51,814 bases of DNA, taken from positions 1-51,814 of the forward strand of contig NZ_JAPSKZ010000003.1 of assembly GCF_031181185.1 (NCBI RefSeq). The letters are read 5' to 3'. The notes beneath the pieces are model-generated. The model was not told the DNA's origin, did not search any database, and worked only from the letters and a program-made list of their open reading frames with translations. The position numbers were made by a program, and so were the translations under genes. The stretch's first letter is position 1. Each line of letters begins with the position of its first letter. Below are positions 8,066-16,550 of the stretch, piece after piece. The stretch is from Phenylobacterium sp. (GTDB taxonomy: Bacteria; Pseudomonadota; Alphaproteobacteria; Caulobacterales; Caulobacteraceae).

Positions 8066-10741
8066 ATGGGCTGGAAGCGCACGCTGCTGTGCGGAGTTGC
8101 GGTCGCGGTGGCGCTAGGCGGCGCCGCTCAAGCTCAAGATCGAACCCCGATCCGGATCCAGCCCCAGGCCGTCGACTGGAAGACCTTCCCCTACCGCAAT
8201 CCGCAGCTGAGCGTGGAGCAGCGCGCGGCCGACCTCGTGGCGCGCATGACGCTGGAGGAGAAGGCCAAGCAGATCGGGCACGACGCGCCGGCGATCCCGC
8301 GGCTGGGCGTGCCGAAATACAACTGGTGGAACGAGGGCCTGCACGGCGTGGCCCGGGCCGGCTTCGCCACCGTCTTCCCGCAGGCCATCGGCATGGCGGC
8401 GACGTGGGATGCGCCGCTGATGCAGCAGACGGCGGACGTGATCTCCACCGAGTTCCGGGCCAAGTACGCCGAGCGCGTGGGGCCGGACGGCGGGACCGAG
8501 TGGTACCGGGGCCTGACCGTGTGGTCGCCCAACATCAACATCTTCCGCGACCCGCGCTGGGGCCGGGGCCAGGAGACCTATGGCGAGGACCCGCACCTGA
8601 CGGGGACCATGGGCGTGGCCTTCATCCGCGGCTTGCAGGGGAACGATCCGAAGTACTTCAAGACGATCGCCACCTCGAAGCACTACGCCGTGCACTCCGG
8701 GCCCGAGTCGAACCGCCACCGGGAGGACGTGCACCCCAGCGCCTATGACGTCGAGGACACCTACATGCCGGCGTTCCGGCAGACGGTGACCGAGGGCAAG
8801 GTGCAGGCGATCATGTGCGCCTACAACGCCATCGACGGCGTGCCCGCCTGCGCCGATCCGGATCTGCTGGGCGCGCGGCTGCGGCGCGACTGGGGGTTCA
8901 AGGGGCACGTGGTCTCGGACTGCGGCGCGGCGGCCAACGTCTATCGCCCGGACAGCCTCGCCTACACGAAAACGGCCGAGGAAGGCATCGTCCGCTCGAT
9001 GGGCGCCGGCATGGACCTGGTGTGCGGCGACTACCGCGCCGACTGGAACATGGAAGCCGACGCCATCGTCGGCGCGGTGAGGAAGGGCATGCTGAAGCAG
9101 GCGGTGCTGGACCAGGCGCTGACCCGCCTGTTCGCCGACCGCATCCGCCTGGGCTTGTTCGATCCGCCGGAGATGGTCCCGTTCTCGAAGATCGGGCCCG
9201 AGCAGAACGGCGCCCCGGCCCACCGCGAGCAGGCGCTGAAGATGGCCCAGGCCTCGATGGTGCTGCTCAAGAACGACGGCCTGCTGCCGCTGAACGGCGA
9301 GCCGCGCCGCATCGCGGTGATCGGGCCGAACGCCGACAGCCTCGACGCCCTGATCGGCAACTACTACGGCACGCCGCGCGAGCCGGTGACGGTGCTGTCG
9401 GGGATCAAGGCGCGCTTCCCGAAGGCGGAGGTCGTGTTCGTCGAGGGTACGGGCCTCGTGGGGCCGGCCACCGCCCCCGTGCCGGACGCGGCGTTCTGCG
9501 TCGACGCGGCGTGCAACACCAAGGGCCTGAAGCAGGAGACCTTCAACGGCGTGGCGCTGGAAGGCGCGCCTGTGGAGACGAAGACGGTGGCCAACGCGGC
9601 CTTCGACTGGACGGGCGACCGGCAGAGCTCCGCCCGCTGGACGGGGTTCATCACCGCGCCGGAGAGCGGCGAATACCGGTTCCGGTTCGCCAGCGACAAC
9701 GGCTATCGCGTGTTCGTCGACGGTAAGCCCGTGGTCGAGGAGTTCGGCGTGGGCGACGCGCCCTCGATCCTCGACGGCGGCATTCGGCTGGAGGCCGGCA
9801 AGCGCTATCCGATCCGCGTGGAGGGCTTCCAGCGCGGCGTGAAGGGCCGCCAACGGCTGATCTGGAGCCTGCCCAGCTTCGACGGGAGCGACGCGGTGGC
9901 GGCGGCCAAGGCGGCGGACCTGGTCGTCTTCGTGGGCGGCCTGACCGCGCGCGTCGAAGGCGAGGAGATGAAGCTGGAGGTCCCGGGCTTCGCCGGCGGC
10001 GACCGCACCAGCCTGGACCTGCCGGCGCCGCAGCAGAAGCTGCTGGAACGGGTGCACGCCACCGGCACGCCTACGGTGCTGGTGTTGATGAACGGCAGCG
10101 CGCTTTCGGTGAACTGGGCCGACCAGAACGTGCCCGCCATCGTCGAGGCCTGGTACCCGGGCGAGCAGGGCGGCCATGCGGTGGCGCAGCTGCTGGCCGG
10201 CGACTACAGCCCGGCGGGCCGCCTGCCGGTGACCTTCTACCGCTCGGAAAAGGACCTGCCGGCGTTCAACGACTACGCCATGAAGGGCCGCACCTACCGC
10301 TACTTCCAGGGCGAGGCGCTGTATCCGTTCGGCCATGGCCTGAGCTACAGCCGGTTCGCCTATGGGCCGGTCAAGGTGAGCGCGCCGGAGGTGAGGGCCG
10401 ACGGCTCGGTGACCGTCACGACTGAGGTGCGGAACGTGGGCGACCGCGACGCCGACGAGGTCGTGCAACTGTACGTCACGCATCCCGGCAAGGGCGCGAT
10501 CCGCGCGCTGAAGGGCTTCCAGCGTATCCACCTGAAGCGCGGCGAGGCCAGGACTGTCAGCTTTACCCTGGCCGACCGGGCGCTGAGCACGGTCGACGCC
10601 AAGGGTAAGCGCCGGATCGAGCCGGGCGTGGTGCAGGTCTGGGTCGGCGGCGGCCAGCCGGTGTCGCGCCCGGGTCTCGCCCAGCCGCCGGGCGGCAAGG
10701 CCGAGTTCCGGATCGCAGGGACGAAGGCGCTGCCGCGCTAG
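8066..10741 (+). CDS. secreted glycoside hydrolase family 3 beta-glycosidase with PA14 domain
   Basis: 891 residues. A signal peptide (about residues 1-23, ending AAQAQ) directs it to the periplasm or outside. The GH3 N-terminal barrel spans about 45-370, with the nucleophile region HVVSDCGAA (Asp at about 285) and substrate-binding SKHYAVHSGPE. The C-terminal GH3 domain is interrupted at about 480-605 by a PA14 domain (WTGFITAPESGEYRFRFASD), and a fibronectin-III-like domain closes the protein (from about 780). This layout is that of exo-acting beta-glucosidases and beta-xylosidases of plant polysaccharide users. A GGAGG site precedes the ATG and a LacI-type operator lies just upstream, so sugar induction is likely. 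Substrate, xylo- or gluco-oligosaccharide, is not decided by the sequence. Confidence 0.96.
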   Translation: MGWKRTLLCGVAVAVALGGAAQAQDRTPIRIQPQAVDWKTFPYRNPQLSVEQRAADLVARMTLEEKAKQIGHDAPAIPRLGVPKYNWWNEGLHGVARAGFATVFPQAIGMAATWDAPLMQQTADVISTEFRAKYAERVGPDGGTEWYRGLTVWSPNINIFRDPRWGRGQETYGEDPHLTGTMGVAFIRGLQGNDPKYFKTIATSKHYAVHSGPESNRHREDVHPSAYDVEDTYMPAFRQTVTEGKVQAIMCAYNAIDGVPACADPDLLGARLRRDWGFKGHVVSDCGAAANVYRPDSLAYTKTAEEGIVRSMGAGMDLVCGDYRADWNMEADAIVGAVRKGMLKQAVLDQALTRLFADRIRLGLFDPPEMVPFSKIGPEQNGAPAHREQALKMAQASMVLLKNDGLLPLNGEPRRIAVIGPNADSLDALIGNYYGTPREPVTVLSGIKARFPKAEVVFVEGTGLVGPATAPVPDAAFCVDAACNTKGLKQETFNGVALEGAPVETKTVANAAFDWTGDRQSSARWTGFITAPESGEYRFRFASDNGYRVFVDGKPVVEEFGVGDAPSILDGGIRLEAGKRYPIRVEGFQRGVKGRQRLIWSLPSFDGSDAVAAAKAADLVVFVGGLTARVEGEEMKLEVPGFAGGDRTSLDLPAPQQKLLERVHATGTPTVLVLMNGSALSVNWADQNVPAIVEAWYPGEQGGHAVAQLLAGDYSPAGRLPVTFYRSEKDLPAFNDYAMKGRTYRYFQGEALYPFGHGLSYSRFAYGPVKVSAPEVRADGSVTVTTEVRNVGDRDADEVVQLYVTHPGKGAIRALKGFQRIHLKRGEARTVSFTLADRALSTVDAKGKRRIEPGVVQVWVGGGQPVSRPGLAQPPGGKAEFRIAGTKALPR

Positions 10742-10805
10742 GGTGGGTTGCGCCAAGGGCCTTGCTCGGCGAGAGCAACAGCGGAACTCCAAACGGGAGC
10801 TGCGG

Positions 10806-11285
10806 ATGTTCGGATGGTTTGATCCGCGCGGGCGCGCCAGCAACGGCGAGTACGTGCGAGCGGCGCTCTACTGCTCGCTTCTCTCGGCTCCCGCGGTCGC
10901 GCTGCTGGCGTTCGACGGCGTTCCCAACGGGCTGCGTCTCGCCGCCGTCGGAGTCCTGTGGCTCGCCACGCTGGTGATGTGGCCCGTAGCGGTGCGCCGC
11001 GCCCACGATGAGGACTACGCCGCCCACCACGCGTTCTGGTGGATGGGCGGACCGACGATCCTCCTCGTGACTTGGATCACCTTGCCGGCGTTCGGCGTCA
11101 TTCCACCCGTCTGGCTCCTGTGGCTCTCATTCGTCGTGGCCGTCGTCTGCTGTCACATCGGGCTATACGCAGTTGCGCAGGCACATGATGGCGCGCGGCC
11201 AAACCGCTACGGGCCGCCGACTTTGCAGAAGCCGTCGCTGGAGGAGCGCCGTCGATATCGCGAGCTTAGCGAGAGCACCCGCTAG
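10806..11285 (+). CDS. small multi-pass membrane protein, DUF805-like
   Basis: 159 residues from the ATG at 10806, which has GGGAG upstream; the frame is open earlier but without a better site. It starts MFGWFDPRGRASNGEYVRAA and ends with a GARPNRYGPP motif, both reminiscent of DUF805 proteins, with RRAHDED where that family has an RRLHD-type motif. Three or four hydrophobic segments lie between. Function is unknown. It is convergent with the DUF1963 gene of module 2 and the stops overlap in CTAG (11282-11285). Whether it belongs with the toxin-like module is unclear. Confidence 0.78.
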   Translation: MFGWFDPRGRASNGEYVRAALYCSLLSAPAVALLAFDGVPNGLRLAAVGVLWLATLVMWPVAVRRAHDEDYAAHHAFWWMGGPTILLVTWITLPAFGVIPPVWLLWLSFVVAVVCCHIGLYAVAQAHDGARPNRYGPPTLQKPSLEERRRYRELSESTR

Positions 11286-12193
11286 TAGGTCTGATAGAGC
11301 GTGACGGTGCGGGAGAAATCGCCAACCCTGGCGTCCTGCTCGGCGACGAAGACGTAGAGCCGTCCGCCGTCGCCGAACTCCACGCCGAGCTCTGGATCGG
11401 TGTCGATCTGAAGCAACAGCCGCCACCGTCGCGCCGCGCGGCGAGCCGCCTCGTCCGCGGCTCCCGATTCGGGCAACCCTCGGGCTATCCGCTCGCAGGC
11501 CACCTGCATCTGTCCGCTCTGAATTTCGCTGGGATAGCCGCCCAGGCGGTGCTCAGGGCCGTCCGAGCCCAGGTCAGCTAGGTCCGAGAGGACGTCCAAT
11601 TCCTCGTCGCGCAGGTCCAGCCCGGATAGATCCAGCCAGTGCAAGCTGGGAAGTGACGGGCGCCCCAAGAAGGCGATGCGCCGTTCTCGGTAGGGCCACG
11701 CCGAAGTCGAGGGCGGTTCTCGCACCGCGACCGCAGCTTCCGGCCCAGCCATCATACGCACCTGATCGGCCGCGCCGAACCGGTCGTCGTGGAACACGTA
11801 GAGGCGTCCGGTCGGCGGCAGCCACTCCGGACCGCCTGCATCGCGGACAGCCTGAAGGTCGAGTTGGCAGAAGAAGCGGAGGGCACCTTCCGGCCCCTCC
11901 GGCCATGGCCAATCAGTAGGCATGTCGGGCGCCCCGCCGATTTTTGAGAACGAGGGAGTCGCGACCGGCTTGAGCAGCACCGTCGTAAGCTTGTTTCGTC
12001 GCATTCGACGGGCCAGCCGCACCGCATCCTCACTCTCGAGCCGTGGCTTGCGCCCGGGCGCTCGGGACCGTTTGGGGACGCGCGGGGCGATGAGAATGAC
12101 AACGCCAATGAACGCGGCCAAGACCAGCAGCCCGGAAAATGCAGCCGCCGACGCAAGCAGCAGCGTCCGCACGAGCTCAGGCGCGGTGGTCAT
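11282..12193 (-). CDS. membrane-anchored DUF1963 protein, candidate immunity protein of module 2
   Basis: 303 residues from the ATG at 12193. One N-terminal transmembrane helix (about residues 10-36) is followed by a basic run (PKRSRAPGRK), so the DUF1963 domain should be cytoplasmic. It is a clear paralog of the protein at 353-1273: shared FSKIGGAPDMP, GYPSEIQSGQM, RRWRLLLQIDTDPELG and DGGRLYVFV blocks, and a related C-terminal end. It follows the toxin-like gene by 56 bases, whereas in module 1 the two genes overlap. The immunity role is inferred from the repeated pairing. Confidence 0.88.
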   Translation of the reverse strand: MTTAPELVRTLLLASAAAFSGLLVLAAFIGVVILIAPRVPKRSRAPGRKPRLESEDAVRLARRMRRNKLTTVLLKPVATPSFSKIGGAPDMPTDWPWPEGPEGALRFFCQLDLQAVRDAGGPEWLPPTGRLYVFHDDRFGAADQVRMMAGPEAAVAVREPPSTSAWPYRERRIAFLGRPSLPSLHWLDLSGLDLRDEELDVLSDLADLGSDGPEHRLGGYPSEIQSGQMQVACERIARGLPESGAADEAARRAARRWRLLLQIDTDPELGVEFGDGGRLYVFVAEQDARVGDFSRTVTLYQTY

Positions 12194-12249
12194 GGCTCGG
12201 CCGACTGGGGAGGAAGGACAGAGCTCGAGCGGGGGAGCGAAGTATTCTT

Positions 12250-12984
12250 CTACCTCCGACCACGCTTGGGTCGATCATCGCGAGCAGCGGGATTCAGCTC
12301 CTCCTGCGCCGAGGCGGCGACATGGCCGGGTGCCGTGGCCAGCCCTCCCTTCCACCAGGTGGGCGTCCCATACCAGAACCGCTCGGCCGTATTGAACCGC
12401 GGCTTGTCCCCGACGCGATGGTGAAGCCGACCATGCACCTCAGCGCTCTGCGTCGGCTTGATGTTTGGAGGCTGGTTCTTGAGCCAATCCGGGAGGTGCT
12501 TACCCAGGCCTCTATTGCGCTCGACCATCCAGTGGTGCCCCGGCTGGTTAGGCTTGAGCATTCCGGTGCCGTCTGGACCCATCCATTCGCGCACCTTCTT
12601 CCAAGTGTGCGGCCCGGCCAACTTTAGACCGCCCTTCGCGAGCCCTTTTACCAGAACCGTGCCGCCGGCGAGGTCGCCTACAGCGGCTACTCCGTTAATA
12701 GTCGCTCCGACCACATCGCCTTCTCGCGCATCCGCAATCGCCTCTCGCGCGGATCCCCACACAGGGATCAGCGACTCGGCGGTGCCGGGATGGCTATCCA
12801 GATGTTCATCGAAGCGACGAAGCGCCTGCCCAGACTGGATGGCCTTACGGCGCACGAATTCCTCAGCCTCTCGCGCGGCATTCATAGCGCGCTGCTTCGC
12901 CAGCATTGCGTTGTAAGACGCCTCATCAGGGTCAGGAACAGAACGCGGCTGCTCGCCGCGGGAATAAGAGCCGGAGCCTGCCAC
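12250..12984 (-). CDS. toxin-like protein of module 2 (Rhs/polymorphic-toxin-type C-terminus)
   Basis: 244 residues from the GTG at 12984. A GTG one codon earlier is also possible, but the later one gives better spacing to AAGGAG and aligns with the module 1 start. It shares the N-terminal tag (GSGSYSRGEQPR), a charged helical stretch, the pretoxin-like segment (SLIPVWGSAREA at 71-82, then GDVVGATINGVAAVGDLAGG), and the C-terminal motifs GHHW (149-152), LPDWLKNQPPNIK (164-176), VHGRLHH (183-189) and ERFWYGTPTWWK (201-212). It ends in a basic tail (RPKRGRR). There is no signal peptide. The conserved His, Asn and Trp positions across the two diverged copies mark the likely active site; the activity is not known. 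Confidence 0.85.
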   Translation of the reverse strand: MAGSGSYSRGEQPRSVPDPDEASYNAMLAKQRAMNAAREAEEFVRRKAIQSGQALRRFDEHLDSHPGTAESLIPVWGSAREAIADAREGDVVGATINGVAAVGDLAGGTVLVKGLAKGGLKLAGPHTWKKVREWMGPDGTGMLKPNQPGHHWMVERNRGLGKHLPDWLKNQPPNIKPTQSAEVHGRLHHRVGDKPRFNTAERFWYGTPTWWKGGLATAPGHVAASAQEELNPAARDDRPKRGRR

Positions 12985-13040
12985 CACATCTCCTTATCGT
13001 CTGTTGACGGCTCAGCCCGCGCGCAGTCGCCGCGAGCATC

Positions 13041-13084
13041 ATCATCTCACGGCAGAGGCTAGGAGTCAAGAACAAAAAGAGAAC
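13041..13084 (-). promoter_or_regulatory. LexA box and promoter of module 2
   Basis: On the minus strand, GTTC-TCTTTTT-GTTC (13084 to 13070) is an exact GTTC-N7-GTTC LexA box. It abuts the -35 TTGACT (13069-13064). After exactly 17 bases comes GATGAT (13046-13041) as a -10, and the GTG start is about 57 bases further. The layout matches the module 1 promoter base for base through GTTCTTGAC. It begins two bases after the stop of the upstream serine hydrolase. Confidence 0.83.
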
Positions 13085-13086
13085 AT

Positions 13087-14232
13087 CTACAGCCCGTTCG
13101 CCGCCTCCCGCACCGCGTTGATGAACGCCGTCCGGGCCATCGAGCGTTCGCGCTTGGTGGCTTCGGGCCAGGCGGCGTTGAGGACGATGACGAGGCGGTC
13201 TTCCGGGAAGACCGTCACCGACTGGCCGAAGATGCCGCGACCTTCGAAGGCGCCGCTGTTGGGCATCCACCAGAAGTAGCCGTAGCCGCGCTCGGGGGCG
13301 CCGTTCTTGATCTGGGGCGTGGTGGCTTCGCTGAGGAACTGCGGCGGGATCACCTGCTTGCCGCCCGCCTTGCCGCCCTCCAACAGGAACTGGCCCAGGC
13401 GGCCATAGTCGCGGAGCGTCATGGAGATGCAGCAGCCGCCGCGCTCGTGGCCGGCCAGATCGGTGACCCAGACGGCGTCGCGCTCCATGCCGTAGGGCTT
13501 CCAGATCTTCTCGGAGGCGTATTCCGACAGGCTCTTGCCGACGGCCTTGGAGACCAGCACGCCCACGAGGTCGGTTTCGCCGGTGTTGTAGGTGAACTTG
13601 GTCCCGGGCTCGTTGGCGCGGGGCAGCTTGCGCATGTAGCTGACCAGCGGGTTGACGCCAGGCTCGGTGATCGCGCTTCCGGCGCGGGCGACGTCGGAGT
13701 TCGGGTCGGTGTAATCCTCGTTCCAGCGGACGCCCGAGCTCATCATCAAGAGCTGGCGGACGGTGACGCCGTCGTAGCCGGAGCCCTTCAGCTCGGGGAT
13801 GTAGTTGGTGACGAGCGCGTCGGTCCCGGCGATCTTGCCGTCGGCGATGGCCGCGCCGACGAGGGTGGAAGTCAGGGACTTGGCCACCGAGAAGCTGGTC
13901 CAGCGGTCCTGCGGCTTGCGACCCAGGCCGTAGCGTTCGGCCAGGACCTTGCCGTCCTTGAGGACCAGGAAGCCCGAGACGTTGTTCTCAGCCATGTAGG
14001 CGTCGGAGAGGGCGTCCGGCAGTTGGCGGGGGGCTTTCGGGAGCGGCCGGGCCTTGCCGCCGGCCTTCACCGTGGCGGTGCGGTAGACGGTCTCGATCGC
14101 CGGATACCAGGCCTTCTGCTGGTCGGGGCTCCAGGTGAGGATCGAGGGCACGCCCGGCTTGATCGCCTGCTGGGCGGCGGCGGGACCGGCGAGGACGGCG
14201 GCCGCGACGGCGGCGGCGAGGACGTGGCGCAT
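13087..14232 (-). CDS. secreted beta-lactamase-family serine hydrolase (class C / esterase type)
   Basis: 381 residues with a signal peptide of about 21 residues ending AAAQQ. The serine-hydrolase motifs are S-x-x-K as SVAK (115-118) in WTSFSVAKSLTS and Y-x-N as YNT in KFTYNTGETD. The fold is that of class C beta-lactamases, D-alanyl-D-alanine carboxypeptidases and EstB esterases. A GGCC motif (HERGGCCISM) sits mid-protein. Most proteins with this layout in soil alphaproteobacteria are esterases or 6-aminohexanoate-type hydrolases rather than resistance enzymes, so no resistance role is claimed. Its stop lies two bases from the LexA box of module 2. Confidence 0.93.
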   Translation of the reverse strand: MRHVLAAAVAAAVLAGPAAAQQAIKPGVPSILTWSPDQQKAWYPAIETVYRTATVKAGGKARPLPKAPRQLPDALSDAYMAENNVSGFLVLKDGKVLAERYGLGRKPQDRWTSFSVAKSLTSTLVGAAIADGKIAGTDALVTNYIPELKGSGYDGVTVRQLLMMSSGVRWNEDYTDPNSDVARAGSAITEPGVNPLVSYMRKLPRANEPGTKFTYNTGETDLVGVLVSKAVGKSLSEYASEKIWKPYGMERDAVWVTDLAGHERGGCCISMTLRDYGRLGQFLLEGGKAGGKQVIPPQFLSEATTPQIKNGAPERGYGYFWWMPNSGAFEGRGIFGQSVTVFPEDRLVIVLNAAWPEATKRERSMARTAFINAVREAANGL

Positions 14233-14293
14233 GTGGAGCTCCCCCGAATGTTATCGCCGGCAAGGTAGAGCCTTCCCGGCGTTCGGCGCGATC

Positions 14294-14328
14294 AAAAAAG
14301 CGGCCCCTGCCGCGGACGACAGGGGCCG
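14294..14328 (-). terminator. rho-independent terminator after the TPR gene
   Basis: A perfect 9-base stem (CGGCCCCTG, 14301-14309, with CAGGGGCCG, 14320-14328) is followed on the minus strand by six T residues (14299-14294). It lies about 80 bases after the stop of the TPR protein gene and ends that transcript. Confidence 0.9.
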
Positions 14329-14405
14329 AGGTCGTGGTTCCCCCGAACCACCCCAGGAAGGAAAGGTGACAGGCGGCGGAGCGGGGCCGCGCCGCCGCCC
14401 GCCAG

Positions 14406-15707
14406 TCACGCGGCCAGACGCCGCGTAGCGCCGTCTGCCACGGGGAGGGCGTGGGCGCGTTCGGCTTCGAGCGCCCCGGCCAGGGCGAGGTCGCCCGAGC
14501 GCCGGGCCGCTTCGATAAGGGTCAGGTCGATGACGTCGCGCTGAGCGTGGCTGCCGCCGAAGCGGGCCGAGCGGTTGCGGACGCCGCGGAGCAGCTCGGT
14601 CGCCTTGGCGTAGTCGCCGTTGGCGAAGGCGAGATAGGCCTGGCACAGCGGCTTGCCGACCTCGCGGGCGAAGTAGGCGTTGTCGCCCGGACCGGCGATC
14701 GCCGCGTCCTGGGCCTCGACCACCATCCGCGCTTCGTCCATTCGGCCGGCCTTGGCGTAGGCCATGACCGCGTGGCTGTCGACGAACGCCGAGGCGCCGT
14801 GCGGCTCGGTGGCGAAGGTACCGGCGACGGTCGCCCAGCGACCGCCCACGTCGACGCCCAGCATGTCGAGGCGCCACAGCATGGCGGCGGCGTCCAGCAT
14901 GTCGAAGGCGCGGTTCGACGGCTGGCCGAAGATCGGCCCGTCGAACAGGCGCAGCACCTCCGAAACCTCGCCGAGGCCCAGGTGGAAGAGCGCCAGATGC
15001 CACCAGTTGTGGACGGCGAGCTGGCTTTCCGGCTGCCAGGCGGTGTTCTCGCGGGTCATCCACGAGACGCCTTCGCGGCGGCGGTCCTGCATCTCCAGCA
15101 CGTGGGCGACGCCGTGCTGGGCCCAGTTGTTGGTGGGTTCGAGCTCGATCGCGCGGCGGCCGCAGGCTTCGGCCTGGGCGTAGAGGCCCGTCTCCTCGTA
15201 GCCGAACGACAGCATGCCGAGGATGGCGTGATGGTCGGGCATGCCGTCGGACCAAGCCGGCAGGGCCCGGGTGATGCGGTCGCGCAGCATGCGGGAATCG
15301 CCCAGCAGGAAGTCGAAGGTCTGGCCCGCCTGCAGCGCCAGCACGTCGCGCGGATGGCTGACGGCGACGTCCTCCAGGATGCGGGCGGCGCCGCGGACCT
15401 CGCCGGCCAGCAGGCTGCCGAGCGCCGCCAGATGGCCGAGCTCGCGGCTGTTGGCGTTGAGGTCCTTTGCGGTCTCGAACGCGGCCACGCCCAGCATGGC
15501 GGTCTCGCTGTTCTCGCCGATGAGCGTCATGTAGGCCTTCAGCACATGGGCCATGACGAAGCGCGGGCTGTCCGCGATGGCCTCGTCGACGAGGCCAAGG
15601 CCGTCGCCGTAGAAGCAGTAGTAGGCGTGCAGCGCCTGCTGGAATTTTTCAGCGGCTGCCTGGCTGGCGCCGGACAATTCCAACCCGTGATGGTCTCTGA
15701 CCGACAT
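14406..15707 (-). CDS. tetratricopeptide repeat protein (TTC38-like)
   Basis: 433 residues, with GAGGAG nine bases before the ATG at 15707. It is almost entirely helical with degenerate TPR repeats. Recognisable parts are a first block with FQQALHAYYCFYGDG, a central AIELEPTNNWAQHGVAHVLEMQ and VHNWWHLALFHL. These HGVAHV and HNWWHLAL motifs are characteristic of the TTC38 family shared by bacteria and animals, whose biochemical function is not known. No signal peptide is present, so it should be cytoplasmic. It is divergent from a TetR regulator that may control it. A strong terminator follows. Confidence 0.9.
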   Translation of the reverse strand: MSVRDHHGLELSGASQAAAEKFQQALHAYYCFYGDGLGLVDEAIADSPRFVMAHVLKAYMTLIGENSETAMLGVAAFETAKDLNANSRELGHLAALGSLLAGEVRGAARILEDVAVSHPRDVLALQAGQTFDFLLGDSRMLRDRITRALPAWSDGMPDHHAILGMLSFGYEETGLYAQAEACGRRAIELEPTNNWAQHGVAHVLEMQDRRREGVSWMTRENTAWQPESQLAVHNWWHLALFHLGLGEVSEVLRLFDGPIFGQPSNRAFDMLDAAAMLWRLDMLGVDVGGRWATVAGTFATEPHGASAFVDSHAVMAYAKAGRMDEARMVVEAQDAAIAGPGDNAYFAREVGKPLCQAYLAFANGDYAKATELLRGVRNRSARFGGSHAQRDVIDLTLIEAARRSGDLALAGALEAERAHALPVADGATRRLAA

Positions 15708-15849
15708 GATCTTTTCTCCTCGCTTTGGGCGGGGAGGAATATTTCGATCGTCAGGTGCGCTCTAGCGGGCGTGCGGTCGGTTCGCATCGTTCGCCGATTT
15801 GCGTTATTTTTGAAATGACTAGCCTGCGTCCCAAGGGGGAGAGCTCGCC

Positions 15850-16512
15850 GTGGACGGCGCCGGAGACCTGAAAACTGTACCGGAAGTACAGTCCGAGCCC
15901 CGCACCAAGGGCGAGCGGACGCGCGAGCGGCTGCTGGACCTGGCGCAGGACGCGGTCATCCGGAAGGGTTTCGGCGCCACCTCCATCGAAGAGCTGGTCG
16001 AGGCCGCGGGCATCACCAAGAGCGGCTTCTTCTACCACTTCAAGGACAAGGCCGACCTCGCCCGCCAGCTGGTCGAGCGCTACATCGACCGCAACCAGAC
16101 GTTCCTCGACGACATGGCCAAGCGGGCCCGGGAGCTGTCGGACGACTCGCTCCACAGCTTCCTGATCTTCCTGAAGTTCTACGCCGAGGCGATGGACGAG
16201 CTGGTCGACGACCACCCGGGCTGCATGGTGGCGACCATCACCTTCCAGGACCTGATCTGGGACGGCGCCACGCGGAAGATGACGGTGGACAGCGTCAAGG
16301 CCTGGCGCGGCCTGTTCCTCGCCTGGCTGGAGGAGATCGCCGCCGTCTATCCGCTGAAGGCCAAGGTCGAGCTCGCCGACCTGGCCGACAGCCTGCTGAC
16401 CCTGACCTACGGCGGCATGACCCTGGCCAAGGCGCTGCAGGACGACCGAGCCATCGGCAAGCAGGCGATGATGTTCCGCGAGACGGTGCGGCTCTGCTTC
16501 CAGGAACGGTGA
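15850..16512 (+). CDS. TetR/AcrR family transcriptional regulator
   Basis: 220 residues from a GTG at 15850 with AGGGGGAG upstream. The DNA-binding domain spans about residues 24-70 (RERLLDLAQDAVIRKGFGATSIEELVEAAGITKSGFFYHFKDK), textbook for TetR. The C-terminal ligand-binding half is variable, and the effector is unknown. It lies divergently from the TPR gene with 142 bases between, and 38 bases before the FAD oxidoreductase gene, which may be cotranscribed. A 19-base inverted repeat within codons 9-15 is a candidate operator. The roughly 20-residue N-terminal extension that carries it is unusual, but no later start codon fits. Confidence 0.95.
   Translation: MDGAGDLKTVPEVQSEPRTKGERTRERLLDLAQDAVIRKGFGATSIEELVEAAGITKSGFFYHFKDKADLARQLVERYIDRNQTFLDDMAKRARELSDDSLHSFLIFLKFYAEAMDELVDDHPGCMVATITFQDLIWDGATRKMTVDSVKAWRGLFLAWLEEIAAVYPLKAKVELADLADSLLTLTYGGMTLAKALQDDRAIGKQAMMFRETVRLCFQER
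15874..15892. promoter_or_regulatory. candidate TetR operator inside the start of the tetR coding region
   Basis: ACTGTACCGGAAGTACAGT is a perfect inverted repeat with 7-base arms and a 5-base centre. It lies 24 bases after the GTG of the TetR gene and about 170 bases before the divergent TPR start. Size and symmetry suit a TetR dimer. Autoregulation is inferred. Confidence 0.5.
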
Positions 16513-16550
16513 CGGTTCCCAAGCGCCGCTTCGCGCGTTAGGCCGCTCGT

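Noticed and set aside
8114-10843. Antisense open frame of 909 codons over the GH3 gene
   Set aside because: Shadow; no motif, and it covers a complete GH3 enzyme with signal peptide.
13087-14232. Antibiotic-resistance beta-lactamase
   Set aside because: Serine-hydrolase motifs are shared with esterases and carboxypeptidases; nothing in the sequence singles out lactamase activity.
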